A stretch of DNA of 40,384 nucleotides from Lachnospiraceae bacterium (GCA_900770535.1 CAAHDV010000031.1:1-40384); one strand, 5' to 3'; positions 1-9,707 are shown, counted from the stretch's first letter. Numbers and translations: made by a program. The notes: generated by a model from the sequence alone, not told the origin.

Positions 1-198
<198 letters not shown>

Positions 199-209
199 GA
201 AGAACGGAG

Positions 210-262
210 CGTTACGGAAAAACGGCGGCCATTAAGCCGGTTTGCTGCAAAATCCGGTAACG
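210..262 (+). promoter_or_regulatory. Stem-loop between atpE and atpF
   Basis: CGTTACGGA (210-218) pairs with TCCGGTAACG (253-262) with a one-base bulge, and a GGCGGCC/GCCGG inner pairing is possible. There is no T-run, so it is not a typical terminator. It fits an mRNA processing or stability element that lets atpE be expressed above the other subunits (inference). Confidence 0.5.
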
Positions 263-288
263 AATATGAACGAAAGGAGGCGTAAGAC

Positions 289-804
289 TTGGACAGACTG
301 ATAGGATTTGATCCGCAGCTTCTGCATGACGCAGTGCTGACCGGTATCAACATCTTCATTTTATTCTTTGCATTGTCCTATCTGCTTTTCAATCCGGTGC
401 GCGATGTGCTGGAAAAGAGAAAACAGAAGATTGCCGGTGAGCTGGCGTCTGCTGCGGAAGACAAATCTTCTGCAGAGGCTATGAAGGCTGAGTACGAGGC
501 AAAATTAAGAGACGTAAACAAAGAAGCTGAGAGCATTCTGGAGACTGCACGGCGTAAAGCCAAAACCCGTGAAGAGGAAATGCTCGATGAAGCCAAGGCC
601 GAAGCAGCCAGAATCATTGACCGCGCAAACCGCGAGGTTGAGCTGGAGAAGAAGAAAGCCCTCGATGACATGAAGCAGGAGATCGTAGACATCGCCGCAT
701 TCATGGCAGAGAAGGTCGTTGGAAACTCCATCGATGTCAAGATTCAGGATGCTTTGATTGATGAGACTTTGAAGGAAATGGGTGAACATACATGGCAAAG
801 CTAG
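289..804 (+). CDS. atpF: ATP synthase F0 subunit b
   Basis: Peripheral-stalk subunit b, 171 residues, the usual length. A single N-terminal membrane segment lies at about residues 14-36, followed by a long charged coiled coil (about 40-150) rich in A, E, K and R that dimerises and reaches F1. The start is TTG at 289, chosen because AAAGGAGG (273-280) sits 8 bases upstream and the protein begins directly with the short periplasmic-side stretch typical of subunit b. The last 13 bases overlap atpH, which implies translational coupling. Only one b gene is seen, so a b2 homodimer is expected. Confidence 0.95.
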   Translation: MDRLIGFDPQLLHDAVLTGINIFILFFALSYLLFNPVRDVLEKRKQKIAGELASAAEDKSSAEAMKAEYEAKLRDVNKEAESILETARRKAKTREEEMLDEAKAEAARIIDRANREVELEKKKALDDMKQEIVDIAAFMAEKVVGNSIDVKIQDALIDETLKEMGEHTWQS

Positions 805-1340
805 TTTCAAAGGTGTACGGCGATGCATTGTTTGAGACAGCCATGGAAAAAGAGCTTGTGGATACCCTCTACGAGGAAACCTCTGCTCTGCTCCCCATTT
901 TACAGGATAACCCGGAACTCTTTTCCGTTCTCGGAAACCCGCAGATCGTGAAAGAGGAAAAGGTCACCTTATTACATCAGGTCTTTTCCGGAAAGATTGC
1001 GGAGGAGCTGATGGGCTTCTTGAGCATCATTGTTGAGAAAGACAGACAGAACGAGATGATCTCGATTCTGGAATATTTCATCCAGAGGGTGAAGGAATTC
1101 AAAAAGATCGGAGCTGCTTATGTGACCAGCGCGGTTGAGCTGGGCGCGGAGCAGAAGGCCGCTTTAGAAAAAAGACTGCTGGAGACCACCGGTTATGTGC
1201 AGTTTGAAATGCACTACGACGTGGACGCGTCCCTCCTCGGAGGCATGGTCATCCGCATCGGAGACCGCGTAGTGGACAGCAGCATCAAGACAAGGCTTTA
1301 CGAGCTGAAGAAGGAGTTATCCGCGCTTCAGCTGGCATAA
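792..1340 (+). CDS. atpH: ATP synthase F1 subunit delta
   Basis: Delta subunit (OSCP type), 182 residues, which fixes the peripheral stalk to the top of the alpha3beta3 head. The N-terminal helical bundle (about 1-105) is followed by the conserved C-terminal region with LLGGMVIRIGDRVVDSSI near residues 148-166, the family signature. The ATG overlaps the end of atpF by 13 bases, so no independent ribosome site is needed. It lies in the standard order F-H-A-G-D-C. Confidence 0.96.
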   Translation: MAKLVSKVYGDALFETAMEKELVDTLYEETSALLPILQDNPELFSVLGNPQIVKEEKVTLLHQVFSGKIAEELMGFLSIIVEKDRQNEMISILEYFIQRVKEFKKIGAAYVTSAVELGAEQKAALEKRLLETTGYVQFEMHYDVDASLLGGMVIRIGDRVVDSSIKTRLYELKKELSALQLA

Positions 1341-1361
1341 CAAGTCGGAAAGGAACAGACA

Positions 1362-2864
1362 ATGAATTTGAGACCAGAAGAAATCAGTTCGGTAATCAAA
1401 GAACAGATTGCAAAGTATTCTACCAAACTGGAAGTCTCTGATGTCGGCACCGTAATCACGGTTGCGGACGGTATCGCTCGAGTTCATGGACTGGAGAAAG
1501 CCATGCAGGGTGAGCTTCTGGAATTCCCGGGAGAAGTATACGGCATGGTCCAGAACCTGGAGGAAGACAACGTAGGTGTCGTTCTCTTAGGTGACACCAG
1601 GAACATCAGTGAGGGAGATATCGTTAAGACAACCGGCCGCGTGGTTGAGGTTCCGGTAGGCGATGCCATGACCGGACGAGTTGTCAACGCGTTAGGTATG
1701 CCGATCGATGGCAAAGGCCCGATCGAGACTGACAAATTCCGCCGTGTTGAGCGTGTCGCTCACGGCGTAATCGAAAGAAAATCTGTAGACACCCCGTTAC
1801 AGACCGGTATCAAGGCTATCGATGCCATGATCCCGATCGGCCGCGGACAGCGAGAGCTGATCATCGGTGACCGTCAGACCGGTAAGACCGCCATCGCGAT
1901 CGATACCATCATCAACCAGAAGGGTCAGGGCGTTCACTGTATCTACGTTGCAATCGGCCAGAAAGCATCTACCGTTGCAAACATTGTAAGAACTTTAGAG
2001 GAGTTTGGCGCTATGGACTACACCACCATCGTAGTTTCCACAGCATCCGACCTGGCTCCGTTACAGTACATCGCACCATATTCCGGATGTGCGATCGGTG
2101 AGGAGTGGATGGAAAACGGAGAGGACGTACTGGTAGTCTATGATGACTTAACCAAGCACGCTGCCGCTTACCGTACCCTGTCCCTTCTTCTGAAGAGACC
2201 GCCGGGACGTGAGGCTTATCCGGGCGACGTATTCTATCTGCACTCCAGACTGCTGGAGCGCGCATCCCGTCTGTCTGACGACTTAGGCGGCGGTTCCTTA
2301 ACTGCCCTGCCGATCATCGAGACCCAGGCGGGCGATGTATCCGCATACATCCCGACCAACGTAATTTCCATTACCGATGGTCAGATCTACCTTGAGACTG
2401 AGATGTTCAACTCCGGTTTCCGTCCGGCTATCAACGCTGGTCTGTCCGTATCCCGAGTAGGAGGCGCGGCACAGATCAAGGCAATCAAGAAGATTGCAGC
2501 GCCGATCCGTGTGGAACTGGCACAGTACCGCGAGCTGGCAAGCTTCGCTCAGTTCGGCTCCGAGCTGGATGCCGCAACCACCGAGCAGCTGGCACAGGGC
2601 GAGCGCATCCGTGAAGTCTTAAAACAGCCTCAGTACCAGCCGATGCCGGTTGAGTACCAGGTAATTATCATTTACGCAGCAACCAGAAAGCATCTTCTTG
2701 ATATTCCGGTTGCAGATGTGCTGGCATTTGAGAAAGACTTATTCAAATACATTGACAGCAAGTACCCGGAGATTCCGGCAGCAATCCGCGACACCAAGGT
2801 TCTGTCTGAGGAGACCGAGGCTCTGCTTGTAAAAGCGATCAAAGAGTGCAAAGAGCAGCGCTAG
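1362..2864 (+). CDS. atpA: ATP synthase F1 subunit alpha
   Basis: Alpha subunit of the catalytic head, 500 residues, full length. It binds nucleotide without hydrolysing it and supplies the arginine finger to beta. Domains in order: beta-barrel (about 25-95), RecA-like core with the Walker A motif GDRQTGKT (residues 169-176), helical C-terminal domain. The signature [14 protein letters not shown] is intact. The start is preceded by AAAGGAACAG, a moderate ribosome site, and the gap from atpH is 21 bases. Codon use is strongly biased to GTA, GGT and CCG, as expected for a highly expressed gene. Confidence 0.98.
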   Translation: MNLRPEEISSVIKEQIAKYSTKLEVSDVGTVITVADGIARVHGLEKAMQGELLEFPGEVYGMVQNLEEDNVGVVLLGDTRNISEGDIVKTTGRVVEVPVGDAMTGRVVNALGMPIDGKGPIETDKFRRVERVAHGVIERKSVDTPLQTGIKAIDAMIPIGRGQRELIIGDRQTGKTAIAIDTIINQKGQGVHCIYVAIGQKASTVANIVRTLEEFGAMDYTTIVVSTASDLAPLQYIAPYSGCAIGEEWMENGEDVLVVYDDLTKHAAAYRTLSLLLKRPPGREAYPGDVFYLHSRLLERASRLSDDLGGGSLTALPIIETQAGDVSAYIPTNVISITDGQIYLETEMFNSGFRPAINAGLSVSRVGGAAQIKAIKKIAAPIRVELAQYRELASFAQFGSELDAATTEQLAQGERIREVLKQPQYQPMPVEYQVIIIYAATRKHLLDIPVADVLAFEKDLFKYIDSKYPEIPAAIRDTKVLSEETEALLVKAIKECKEQR

Positions 2865-2883
2865 ATAAGGCAGGTGAACGATC

Positions 2884-3747
2884 ATGGCATCGATGAGAGA
2901 TATTAAACGCAGAAAAGCAAGTATCCAGAGCACCGGCCAGATTACCAAAGCCATGAAGCTGGTTTCTACAGTCAAGCTGCAGAAATCCAGACAGAAAGCA
3001 GAAGGCTCCAAGCCTTATTTCGACTTGATGTATGAGACGATCTCTTCCATGCTGAAGAAGTCAGGAACCATCGACCACAAATACCTGCGGGCAGGTGCCA
3101 CGGATGGAAAAGCGGTCATCGCGATCACTTCCAACCGCGGTCTTGCCGGCGGCTACAATAACAACATTGTCAAGCTTATCGCAGGAAATGAGGCGCTGAC
3201 TCCGGAGAAGACCCGGGTCTACGCCATTGGCCGCAAGGGCCGTGACGGACTGGCAAAGAAGGGCTATGAGATTGCCGAGGATTATTCCGAGGTCATCGAC
3301 GAGCCGGTCTACCAGGATGCGGCAGATCTCACAAAGGAGCTGTTAGCCGCATTCGGCCGTGGGGAGATCGGTGAGATCTATCTTGCATACACTTCCTTTA
3401 AGAACACCGTAGTTCATATTCCGAAGCTCATCAAGCTCCTTCCGTTTACCATGGAGGAGAGCGGCGAGAGTGAGGCTCCGAAAGCCGAAGCCCTCATGAA
3501 TTACGAGCCGAGCGAGGAAGAAGTGCTGGATATGATCATCCCGAAATATATGAGCAGTCTGATCTTTGGTGCGCTGCAGGAAGCAGTTGCCAGTGAAAAT
3601 GGCGCGCGTATGACCGCCATGGATTCGGCAACCAACAATGCAGAAGAGATGCTGGGCAAGTTAGAGCTGCAGTACAACCGTGCGCGTCAGGGTTCCATTA
3701 CCCAGGAGCTTACGGAGATCATTGCAGGCGCAAATGCGATCAATTAA
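2884..3747 (+). CDS. atpG: ATP synthase F1 subunit gamma
   Basis: Central rotor shaft, 287 residues, usual length. The N-terminal helix starts MASMRDIKRRKASIQSTGQI, which matches the family well, and the C-terminal helix ends in ARQGSITQELTEIIAGANAI, the piece that turns inside the alpha3beta3 head. The Rossmann-like globular middle includes the conserved SNRGLAGGYN stretch. AGGCAGGTG sits just upstream of the ATG. The stop is followed by an 85-base gap to atpD that holds two short hairpins. Confidence 0.97.
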   Translation: MASMRDIKRRKASIQSTGQITKAMKLVSTVKLQKSRQKAEGSKPYFDLMYETISSMLKKSGTIDHKYLRAGATDGKAVIAITSNRGLAGGYNNNIVKLIAGNEALTPEKTRVYAIGRKGRDGLAKKGYEIAEDYSEVIDEPVYQDAADLTKELLAAFGRGEIGEIYLAYTSFKNTVVHIPKLIKLLPFTMEESGESEAPKAEALMNYEPSEEEVLDMIIPKYMSSLIFGALQEAVASENGARMTAMDSATNNAEEMLGKLELQYNRARQGSITQELTEIIAGANAIN

Positions 3748-3820
3748 TCCGTTTTGGCAGGGCCTGGTGCTCTGCTGAAGCGATAGCGCTCCAAGGAGTG
3801 CATTCGAGAAAGAATTATGA

Positions 3821-5224
<1,404 letters not shown>

Positions 5225-5235
5225 GGGGTACGTCT

Positions 5236-5634
5236 ATGGCTGATGGAATGAAATTAAAGGTTGTCACCCCCACCGGCGGTTTCTACGACGGAGAAGTCTC
5301 TATGGTAGAGCTGACCACCACCGAGGGTGAGATCGGTATTTACCCGAACCACATTCCGCTGACCGCTGTTGTAGCGCCGGGCGTTCTCAAAATCCATGAG
5401 GACGGCGGTGAGAAGGAAGCAGCGCTGATGTCCGGATTCATCACCATTCTGCCGGAGCAGGTAACTGTCATGGCAGAGGTAGTCGAGTGGCCGGACGAGA
5501 TCGACTTTGCCCGTGCAGAAGAGGCACGTTCCCGTGCGGAGCGCCGTCTTTCCTCCGGCGAGGCCAATCTGGATGTAGCGCGTGCGGAAGCAGCGCTGAA
5601 GCGCGCAATGGTGCGTTTGAATATGAAACACTAA
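5236..5634 (+). CDS. atpC: ATP synthase F1 subunit epsilon
   Basis: Epsilon subunit, 132 residues, which links gamma to the c ring and can inhibit ATP hydrolysis. The N-terminal beta sandwich (about 1-85) carries the signature GEIGIYPNHIPLTA, and the C-terminal helical hairpin (about 90-132) is alanine- and arginine-rich. It starts 11 bases after atpD, with GGGGGT as ribosome site. It is the last gene of the operon, followed by an intrinsic terminator. Confidence 0.97.
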   Translation: MADGMKLKVVTPTGGFYDGEVSMVELTTTEGEIGIYPNHIPLTAVVAPGVLKIHEDGGEKEAALMSGFITILPEQVTVMAEVVEWPDEIDFARAEEARSRAERRLSSGEANLDVARAEAALKRAMVRLNMKH

Positions 5635-5643
5635 AGATAAAAG

Positions 5644-5688
5644 TCCCACAGAGAGCAGCATGTATGTGCTGTTTCTGTGGGATTTTTT
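5644..5688 (+). terminator. Intrinsic terminator of the atp operon
   Basis: TCCCACAG pairs with CTGTGGGA, extended inside by AGCAGCA/TGCTGT, and the stem is followed by TTTTTTG. It begins 9 bases after the atpC stop. Confidence 0.92.
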
Positions 5689-5819
5689 GTTTCATAGGAA
5701 ATTGTATACTATGAAATTTAAGAGTGACTTATAAATTTGCTAATATCTTTCAAAACCACAGCAAATTCGTTAACATAAGCATATCAAACAAACATCACAG
5801 AATTATGGAGGGATATGCA

Positions 5820-6215
5820 ATGTTAAACGAAGCTGTAATCAAAGTGTTAAAGAATGGTATGTGGGATCTGGCTACCTGCGCAAACGGAGAGCCGAACGTA
5901 GTGCCGGTTGCTTTTAAAGATGTAACCGAGGATGGAAAACTTCTGGTAGGAGACGTGTTCCTTGAGACCACATTAAACAACATCAAGGCGAACGATGGAA
6001 AAATTGCCATTTCCGTATACGATGCACAGAATCTGGAAGGATACCAGATCAAGGGAACTGCAGAGTATGTGACCGAGGGAGCTGTCGTAGACACTTTCAA
6101 GGCTATGGTAGAGAAGATGTTCAATGGCGCAGCTACCGCTAAGGGAGCCCTGATCATTATCCCGGCAAAGGTAATCGTTACCACACCGGGCGCTGACAAC
6201 AAGAAAGAAATCTAA
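5820..6215 (+). CDS. Pyridoxamine 5'-phosphate oxidase-like flavin-binding protein
   Basis: Small split-barrel protein of the pyridoxamine-phosphate-oxidase-like superfamily, 131 residues. It has the typical opening (helix, then a strand ending in ATCANGEPNVVPVAF), the GKLLVGDVFLETTLNNIKAN stretch, and a final strand ending in VTTPGA. Such proteins bind FMN, F420 or haem; the substrate is unknown and the length is too short for true PdxH. The ATG at 5820 was chosen over upstream in-frame starts because GGAGGG (5807-5812) lies 8 bases before it and homology starts there. It is monocistronic, between the atp terminator and a hairpin at 6263. The codon bias suggests good expression. Confidence 0.85.
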   Translation: MLNEAVIKVLKNGMWDLATCANGEPNVVPVAFKDVTEDGKLLVGDVFLETTLNNIKANDGKIAISVYDAQNLEGYQIKGTAEYVTEGAVVDTFKAMVEKMFNGAATAKGALIIIPAKVIVTTPGADNKKEI

Positions 6216-6262
6216 GAGATACTGGACCGATATAGAATACAAACCATTTTCATAGAAACCCC

Positions 6263-6337
6263 AAAAATCACCTTCAGGTTATCGTGGAGCGGGCGGCACA
6301 GCCGCCGGAATCCCAATTGGCCAGAAGGTGATTTTTT
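6263..6337 (+). terminator. Hairpin/terminator, first copy of a repeated element
   Basis: AAAAATCACCTTCAGG (6263-6278) pairs with CCAGAAGGTGATTTTT (6321-6336), enclosing a small GGCGGC-aca-GCCGCC hairpin (6292-6306), with a T6 run at the 3' side. It can terminate the flavin-protein transcript. Its left arm and about 12 bases before it resemble the element at 7761-7818. Confidence 0.75.
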
Positions 6338-6359
6338 GTGGAAAAGAGCAAAAAACTAC

Positions 6360-6620
6360 TCAGGTCACGGACAGCATATTGTAAAGCTTCAGAAGCCTTA
6401 CATCTTCTTTGGAAACCTTCAGCTGCCGTACCAGTTCTTCATCTTCCTTTAAGCGGGTTTTCGACAAGAGCATTTTGATGGCAATGGGCATCATGGGGCG
6501 GGAGGAAAAGCCGTTGAACAGTCCCCACTTGGTGTCGGAATCCAGATAGGAGTAAAACTGAGAGACACCGCTGAAAAAAGCGGGGTTTGCGCTGCTTCCG
6601 GCAATAGAGGTGTGCTCCGG
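6360..6620 (-). pseudogene. Unidentified 3' gene fragment (minus strand)
   Basis: The minus-strand frame ending at 6360 reads like genuine protein over its last 80 or so residues, with a charged, helical C-terminus (KTRLKEDEELVRQLKVS and then RLLKLYNMLSVT). Toward its N-terminal side, beyond about 6620, it turns into low-quality sequence that lies antisense to another protein-like fragment. No start codon with a ribosome site was found. I do not recognise the family. The best reading is the surviving C-terminal end of a gene that lost its 5' part. Confidence 0.4.
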
Positions 6621-6724
6621 CCTGCGGTAGAGAAGCTGTTCCACGTGAACCTGGCTACTGATTCGCAGTTTGTAAAGACCGCGGTGGAGCGCATCATCCA
6701 GGAAGCCAGACAGGAAAAGCAATA
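6618..6724 (+). pseudogene. Unidentified 3' gene fragment (plus strand)
   Basis: On the plus strand a frame reads PAVEKLFHVNLATDSQFVKT and then AVERIIQEARQEKQ before a TAA at 6722-6724. It has the look of an amphipathic C-terminal helix of a real protein, but no start or ribosome site precedes it. Its broken end meets the broken end of the minus-strand fragment at about 6620. The family is not recognised. Confidence 0.35.
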
Positions 6725-6824
6725 AAAATGAAACGTAACAAAAATCATGTGAGAACAATAATTTCAACAATGTTGCAAGGATAAGAGGGGTATTGCAGCA
6801 GGCAGCGCAAGGACGCGCCCTGCT

Positions 6825-7730
6825 GTGGTAACCCTGCTTTGTGCATTCAGAAGATTCCAGTACTGCCAGGAAGTATTTGAGGGTTTAAAGGCATATGAGA
6901 CCAGGGACGGCCATATTGTAACCTTCCGCCCGGAGCAGAATGCGGAGCGCATGATGCATTCCGCAGAGGGCATGATGATGCCGCCGTTTCCCAAGGAGCG
7001 TTTTCTGGACGCCCTGGATCAGGTGGTGCGTGCCAACGCGGCCTGGGTTCCGCCCTATGGAAGCGGAGCATCTCTGTATGTGAGGCCGTATATGTTCGCT
7101 TCTTCTCCGGTTATCGGCGTAAAACCGGCGGAGGAGTATCAGTTCCGCATTCTCTGTACTCCGGTTGGCCCGTACTTTAAGGGCGGTGCAAAGCCACTGA
7201 CCTTATGTGTCAGTGACTATGACCGTGCGGCGCCGCATGGAACCGGACATTTAAAGGCAGGACTGAACTATGCCATGAGCCTGCACGCCTACGTGAAAGC
7301 CCATGAAAACGGTTATGATGAGAACCTTTTCCTGGATCCGGCAACCAGAACCTATGTGGAGGAGACCGGCGGCGCGAACTTCCTGTTTGTAACCAAGGAC
7401 GGCAACCTGGTAACACCGAAGTCCGATTCCATCTTTCCGTCCATCACCAGACGTTCCATGATCTATGTGGCAGAGCGTTATCTTGGAATGCATGTGACCG
7501 AGCGCCCGGTACGTCTGGATGAGCTTTCTGAGTTTATAGAGTGCGGCTTGTGCGGCACGGCAGCTGTAATCTCTCCGGTTGGAAAGATTGTGGATCACGG
7601 AAAAGAAATCTGCTTCTTAAGCGGCATGGATCAGATGGGACCGGTCATCAAAAAGCTGTATGATACCCTGACCGGCATCCAGTTAGGAACCGTGGAAGCG
7701 CCGGAAGGCTGGATCCGCCGGATTCTGTAG
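6825..7730 (+). pseudogene. ilvE: Branched-chain aminotransferase, 5'-truncated
   Basis: PLP fold-type IV branched-chain aminotransferase, which interconverts valine, leucine and isoleucine with their 2-oxo acids. From about base 6855 (FQYCQEVFEGLKAY) to the stop it matches the long Lachnospiraceae-type IlvE well, including the PLP lysine in HLKAGLNYA, VEETGGANF and the GLCGTAAVISPVGKI stretch. About 50 N-terminal residues of the family are absent, and the bases before 6855 do not encode them in any frame. The only start available is GTG at 6825 without a good ribosome site. The missing part belongs to the small domain, so the product is probably inactive. Alternatively a shortened protein is made. 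A second intact ilvE elsewhere is likely. Confidence 0.8.
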
Positions 7731-7760
7731 ACCACTAATAAATTTCATAGTAACTTTAAA

Positions 7761-7818
7761 AAAAATCACCTTCAGGCTATAATGTAGAAAACAAAAAATA
7801 GCTTGAAGGTGATTTTTT
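7761..7818 (+). promoter_or_regulatory. 20-bp inverted repeat: terminator overlapping the hxlR-type promoter and ribosome site
   Basis: The arms 7761-7780 and 7798-7817 are complementary at 19 of 20 positions, the exception being a G-U in RNA, with a 17-base loop and a T6 run at the end. The left arm contains the end of a TATAAT box (7778-7783). The right arm contains GAAGGTGA (7805-7812), the ribosome site of the next gene. It can act as terminator for upstream transcripts and as an operator for the regulator. Confidence 0.7.
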
Positions 7819-8202
7819 ATGGCAAAATACAGGAAAAAACTGGATGATGATATCCGATGCCCTCTGGAATACGGGCTGACCATATTCGGCGGCAAATGGA
7901 AATCGCGTATTATCTGTGTACTGTCTGCCCGGGAAAAGCTGCGTTACAGTGAGCTTCGCAAAGAGATGTACAATATTACGGATGCGGTGCTGGCTGCCAC
8001 GCTGAAGGACCTGATGGAAGATGGAATCGTTGACCGGAAATCTTATGACGAGATTCCGCCCCGCGTTGAGTATTCCCTGACGCAGAAGGGAAGCTCGATT
8101 GTTCCGATTCTGCAGAGCATTTGCCAGTGGTCAGGTGTTTTTTTCAAAGAAGACAGAGAAAATGAAATGGTACAGTGCCAGAAATGCGATCACCGGGGGT
8201 AG
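7819..8202 (+). CDS. HxlR-family transcriptional regulator
   Basis: Winged-helix regulator of the HxlR/YodB type, 127 residues. The signature CPLEYGLTIFGGKWK starts at C14, the recognition region is RYSELRKEMYNITDAVLAATL, and the wing ends in IPPRVEYSLTQKG. C14 is at the position of the thiol that senses quinones or electrophiles in YodB and HypR. The C-terminus adds a CxxC pair (C120, C123), unusual for the family. The ATG lies directly behind the 7761-7818 hairpin, whose right arm carries the ribosome site, suggesting autoregulation. The GNAT gene follows after 9 bases, probably in one transcript. The neighbouring flavin-type protein at 5820 is a plausible further target. Confidence 0.9.
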   Translation: MAKYRKKLDDDIRCPLEYGLTIFGGKWKSRIICVLSAREKLRYSELRKEMYNITDAVLAATLKDLMEDGIVDRKSYDEIPPRVEYSLTQKGSSIVPILQSICQWSGVFFKEDRENEMVQCQKCDHRG

Positions 8203-8211
8203 AATGAGGTT

Positions 8212-8610
8212 ATGATGAAATATACCGAAGAAAAAATATTTACGCAGGAGCAGGTACAGAGCCTGTTTTTATCTGTCAACTGGGTTTCCGGAAATTATCC
8301 GGAGCGCCTGTATAAAGCGCTGATGAACTCCTCCACTGTGCTGACTGTATGGGATGATGAGAAGCTTGTGGGACTCACAAGAGTGCTGGATGACACGGAG
8401 ATGCTGGCCCAGATCCATTATGTGCTGGTGCATCCGGATTATCAGGGGCAGGGAATTGCAGGCAGAATGATCGAGTATGTGAAAGAGAAATATAAACACT
8501 TCCTGTATATCGAGGCCATGCCGGAAGATAAAAATAATGTGCCGTTTTATCAGAAACACGGATTTTCCGTTATGGAGAATGGCGCGGCGATTCAGATTTG
8601 CAATTTATAA
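8212..8610 (+). CDS. GNAT-family N-acetyltransferase
   Basis: Acetyl-CoA-dependent N-acyltransferase, 132 residues. The fold is visible from motif A: IHYVLVHPDYQGQGIAGRMIEY, with the pyrophosphate loop QGQGIAG, followed by YIEAMPEDKNNVPFYQKHGF, the typical C-terminal strand and helix. The acceptor substrate cannot be told. It starts 9 bases after the HxlR-type regulator and is probably co-transcribed. ATG 8212 is followed by a second ATG at 8215; either is possible. Confidence 0.88.
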   Translation: MMKYTEEKIFTQEQVQSLFLSVNWVSGNYPERLYKALMNSSTVLTVWDDEKLVGLTRVLDDTEMLAQIHYVLVHPDYQGQGIAGRMIEYVKEKYKHFLYIEAMPEDKNNVPFYQKHGFSVMENGAAIQICNL

Positions 8611-8628
8611 CGAAGTTTTGAACAAAAG

Positions 8629-8670
8629 AGGACATGGAAAATATGGCAGTCTGCATATGTTCCATGTCCT
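8629..8670. terminator. Hairpin between convergent genes
   Basis: AGGACATGGAA plus ATATG pairs with CATATG plus TTCCATGTCCT, a stem of about 16 bp. On the minus strand it is followed by a CTTTTG tract, so it best serves the cupin gene; it also stops the GNAT transcript with weaker T content. Confidence 0.7.
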
Positions 8671-8683
8671 GTTTCAGGTCACT

Positions 8684-9043
8684 TTACTCGTATAAAAATC
8701 CCGGCTCATTATAGATCAGAGCCATGAACTCGACATCCTCATCGGAGTTGTTCTCCAGGCTGTGGAACTGGCCGACCTGAATGATGCAGCAGTCGCCAGG
8801 GCCTACCTTGGTGACGGACTTGTCGTTGTCGATGAAGTCTGCCTGACCTTTTAAAATGTAGTACGGCTCAGTGTCATGTACGTGCTGGTGCCAGCCAACG
8901 CTTGCGCCCGGAGGAAGTACCACTTTCGCGTACATTCTGCCATGACCTAAAAATTCTTCTTTGGAAATGATGTGATGAACGTAAGCAGTGCCCTTGCCGC
9001 CGCCTAAGTGTTCCACCGCAACTGTGTTTTCTTTGCGAACCAT
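8684..9043 (-). CDS. Cupin-domain protein
   Basis: Single-domain cupin, 119 residues. Motif 1 is GWHQHVHDTEPYYILKG with H52, H54 and E59 as metal ligands, and H94 in GQFHSLEN is the fourth ligand of motif 2. Such proteins are metal-dependent small-molecule enzymes or sensors; the substrate is unknown. The start was set at the ATG with AAGGAGG 7 bases upstream (complement of CCTCCTT, 9052-9058); an upstream in-frame methionine would give 18 unlikely residues. Its 5' leader holds an 8-bp inverted repeat. It lies downstream of and on the same strand as the MarR gene, which may control it. Confidence 0.88.
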   Translation of the reverse strand: MVRKENTVAVEHLGGGKGTAYVHHIISKEEFLGHGRMYAKVVLPPGASVGWHQHVHDTEPYYILKGQADFIDNDKSVTKVGPGDCCIIQVGQFHSLENNSDEDVEFMALIYNEPGFLYE

Positions 9044-9070
9044 AATTTCAGCCTCCTTAGTCTGTAGTGC

Positions 9071-9098
9071 CGTGACTGATTCGTGTTTCACAGTCACG
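9071..9098 (-). promoter_or_regulatory. Inverted repeat in the cupin leader
   Basis: CGTGACTG (9071-9078) and CAGTCACG (9091-9098) are a perfect 8-bp inverted repeat with a 12-base spacer, about 30 bases upstream of the cupin start codon and downstream of a TATACT box on the minus strand. Candidate operator or leader hairpin. Confidence 0.45.
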
Positions 9099-9146
9099 CG
9101 TTATCAAAAGTATATCCCAAATTGAGAAAAAATGAAATATAAAAAA

Positions 9147-9707
9147 CTATTTTTCTGACTTCTCTTTTCGTTCCATGGCTTTCTTCTTTTTATCCAGTTC
9201 AAAGATTTTCCGGTCCTTCTGAATGACATCCTCAAACAGTTCACAGCGGTAGTGGGAAACCTTGTAAAATCCGTTGATTTCTTCCGGGGTGCAGTGCTTT
9301 AGCAGCTCCATAATGTAGTTGTAGGTGGTTTTTCGGTCATACTCCCGGTGGCGGCGGCAGACTTCCTCGCCGGCCGGGGTCAGGTACAGATTGCGCTCAG
9401 ATTTCTTTTCCGGGTTGACACGCTGCTCCAAAAATCCCTGTTCTTCCAGTTTGGAGAGGGAGAGGGAAACCGTTCCCTTGGAGCGGTAGGTCATCTCCGC
9501 AATCTGCTTGGCCAGAATGCCGGGGTGTTCCTGAATATAGCCCAGCGTATGCACGTCAACCTCACTCATCAGAACGTCCATGCCGTAATCACGGGGAATG
9601 GAACGGTAGAGGGAAAACAGCATCTGATGCCGGAATACAATATCGATTTTTTTGTCCAGACTATCCAGAATTTCACTGATGTCGGAAACGTCAAATTCTT
9701 TTTTCAT
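9147..9707 (-). CDS. MarR-family transcriptional regulator
   Basis: Winged-helix regulator, 186 residues. The helix-turn-helix and wing are seen in ILAKQIAEMTYRSKGTVSLS, then KLEEQGFLEQRVNPEKKSERNLYLTPAGEE (the wing with its basic tip). It is longer than most MarR proteins because of a lysine/glutamate-rich C-terminal tail of about 35 residues (after about 150). It is divergent from the NhaC gene across a 332-base region containing GTTTGA/TCAAAC-type palindromes, so it probably represses that operon. The inducer is unknown. Confidence 0.88.
   Translation of the reverse strand: MKKEFDVSDISEILDSLDKKIDIVFRHQMLFSLYRSIPRDYGMDVLMSEVDVHTLGYIQEHPGILAKQIAEMTYRSKGTVSLSLSKLEEQGFLEQRVNPEKKSERNLYLTPAGEEVCRRHREYDRKTTYNYIMELLKHCTPEEINGFYKVSHYRCELFEDVIQKDRKIFELDKKKKAMERKEKSEK

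Noticed and set aside
6770..6855. T-box or other leader riboswitch before ilvE
   Set aside because: No AGGGTGGNACCGCG-type T-box or specifier structure is visible; the region reads as a scar upstream of a truncated gene.
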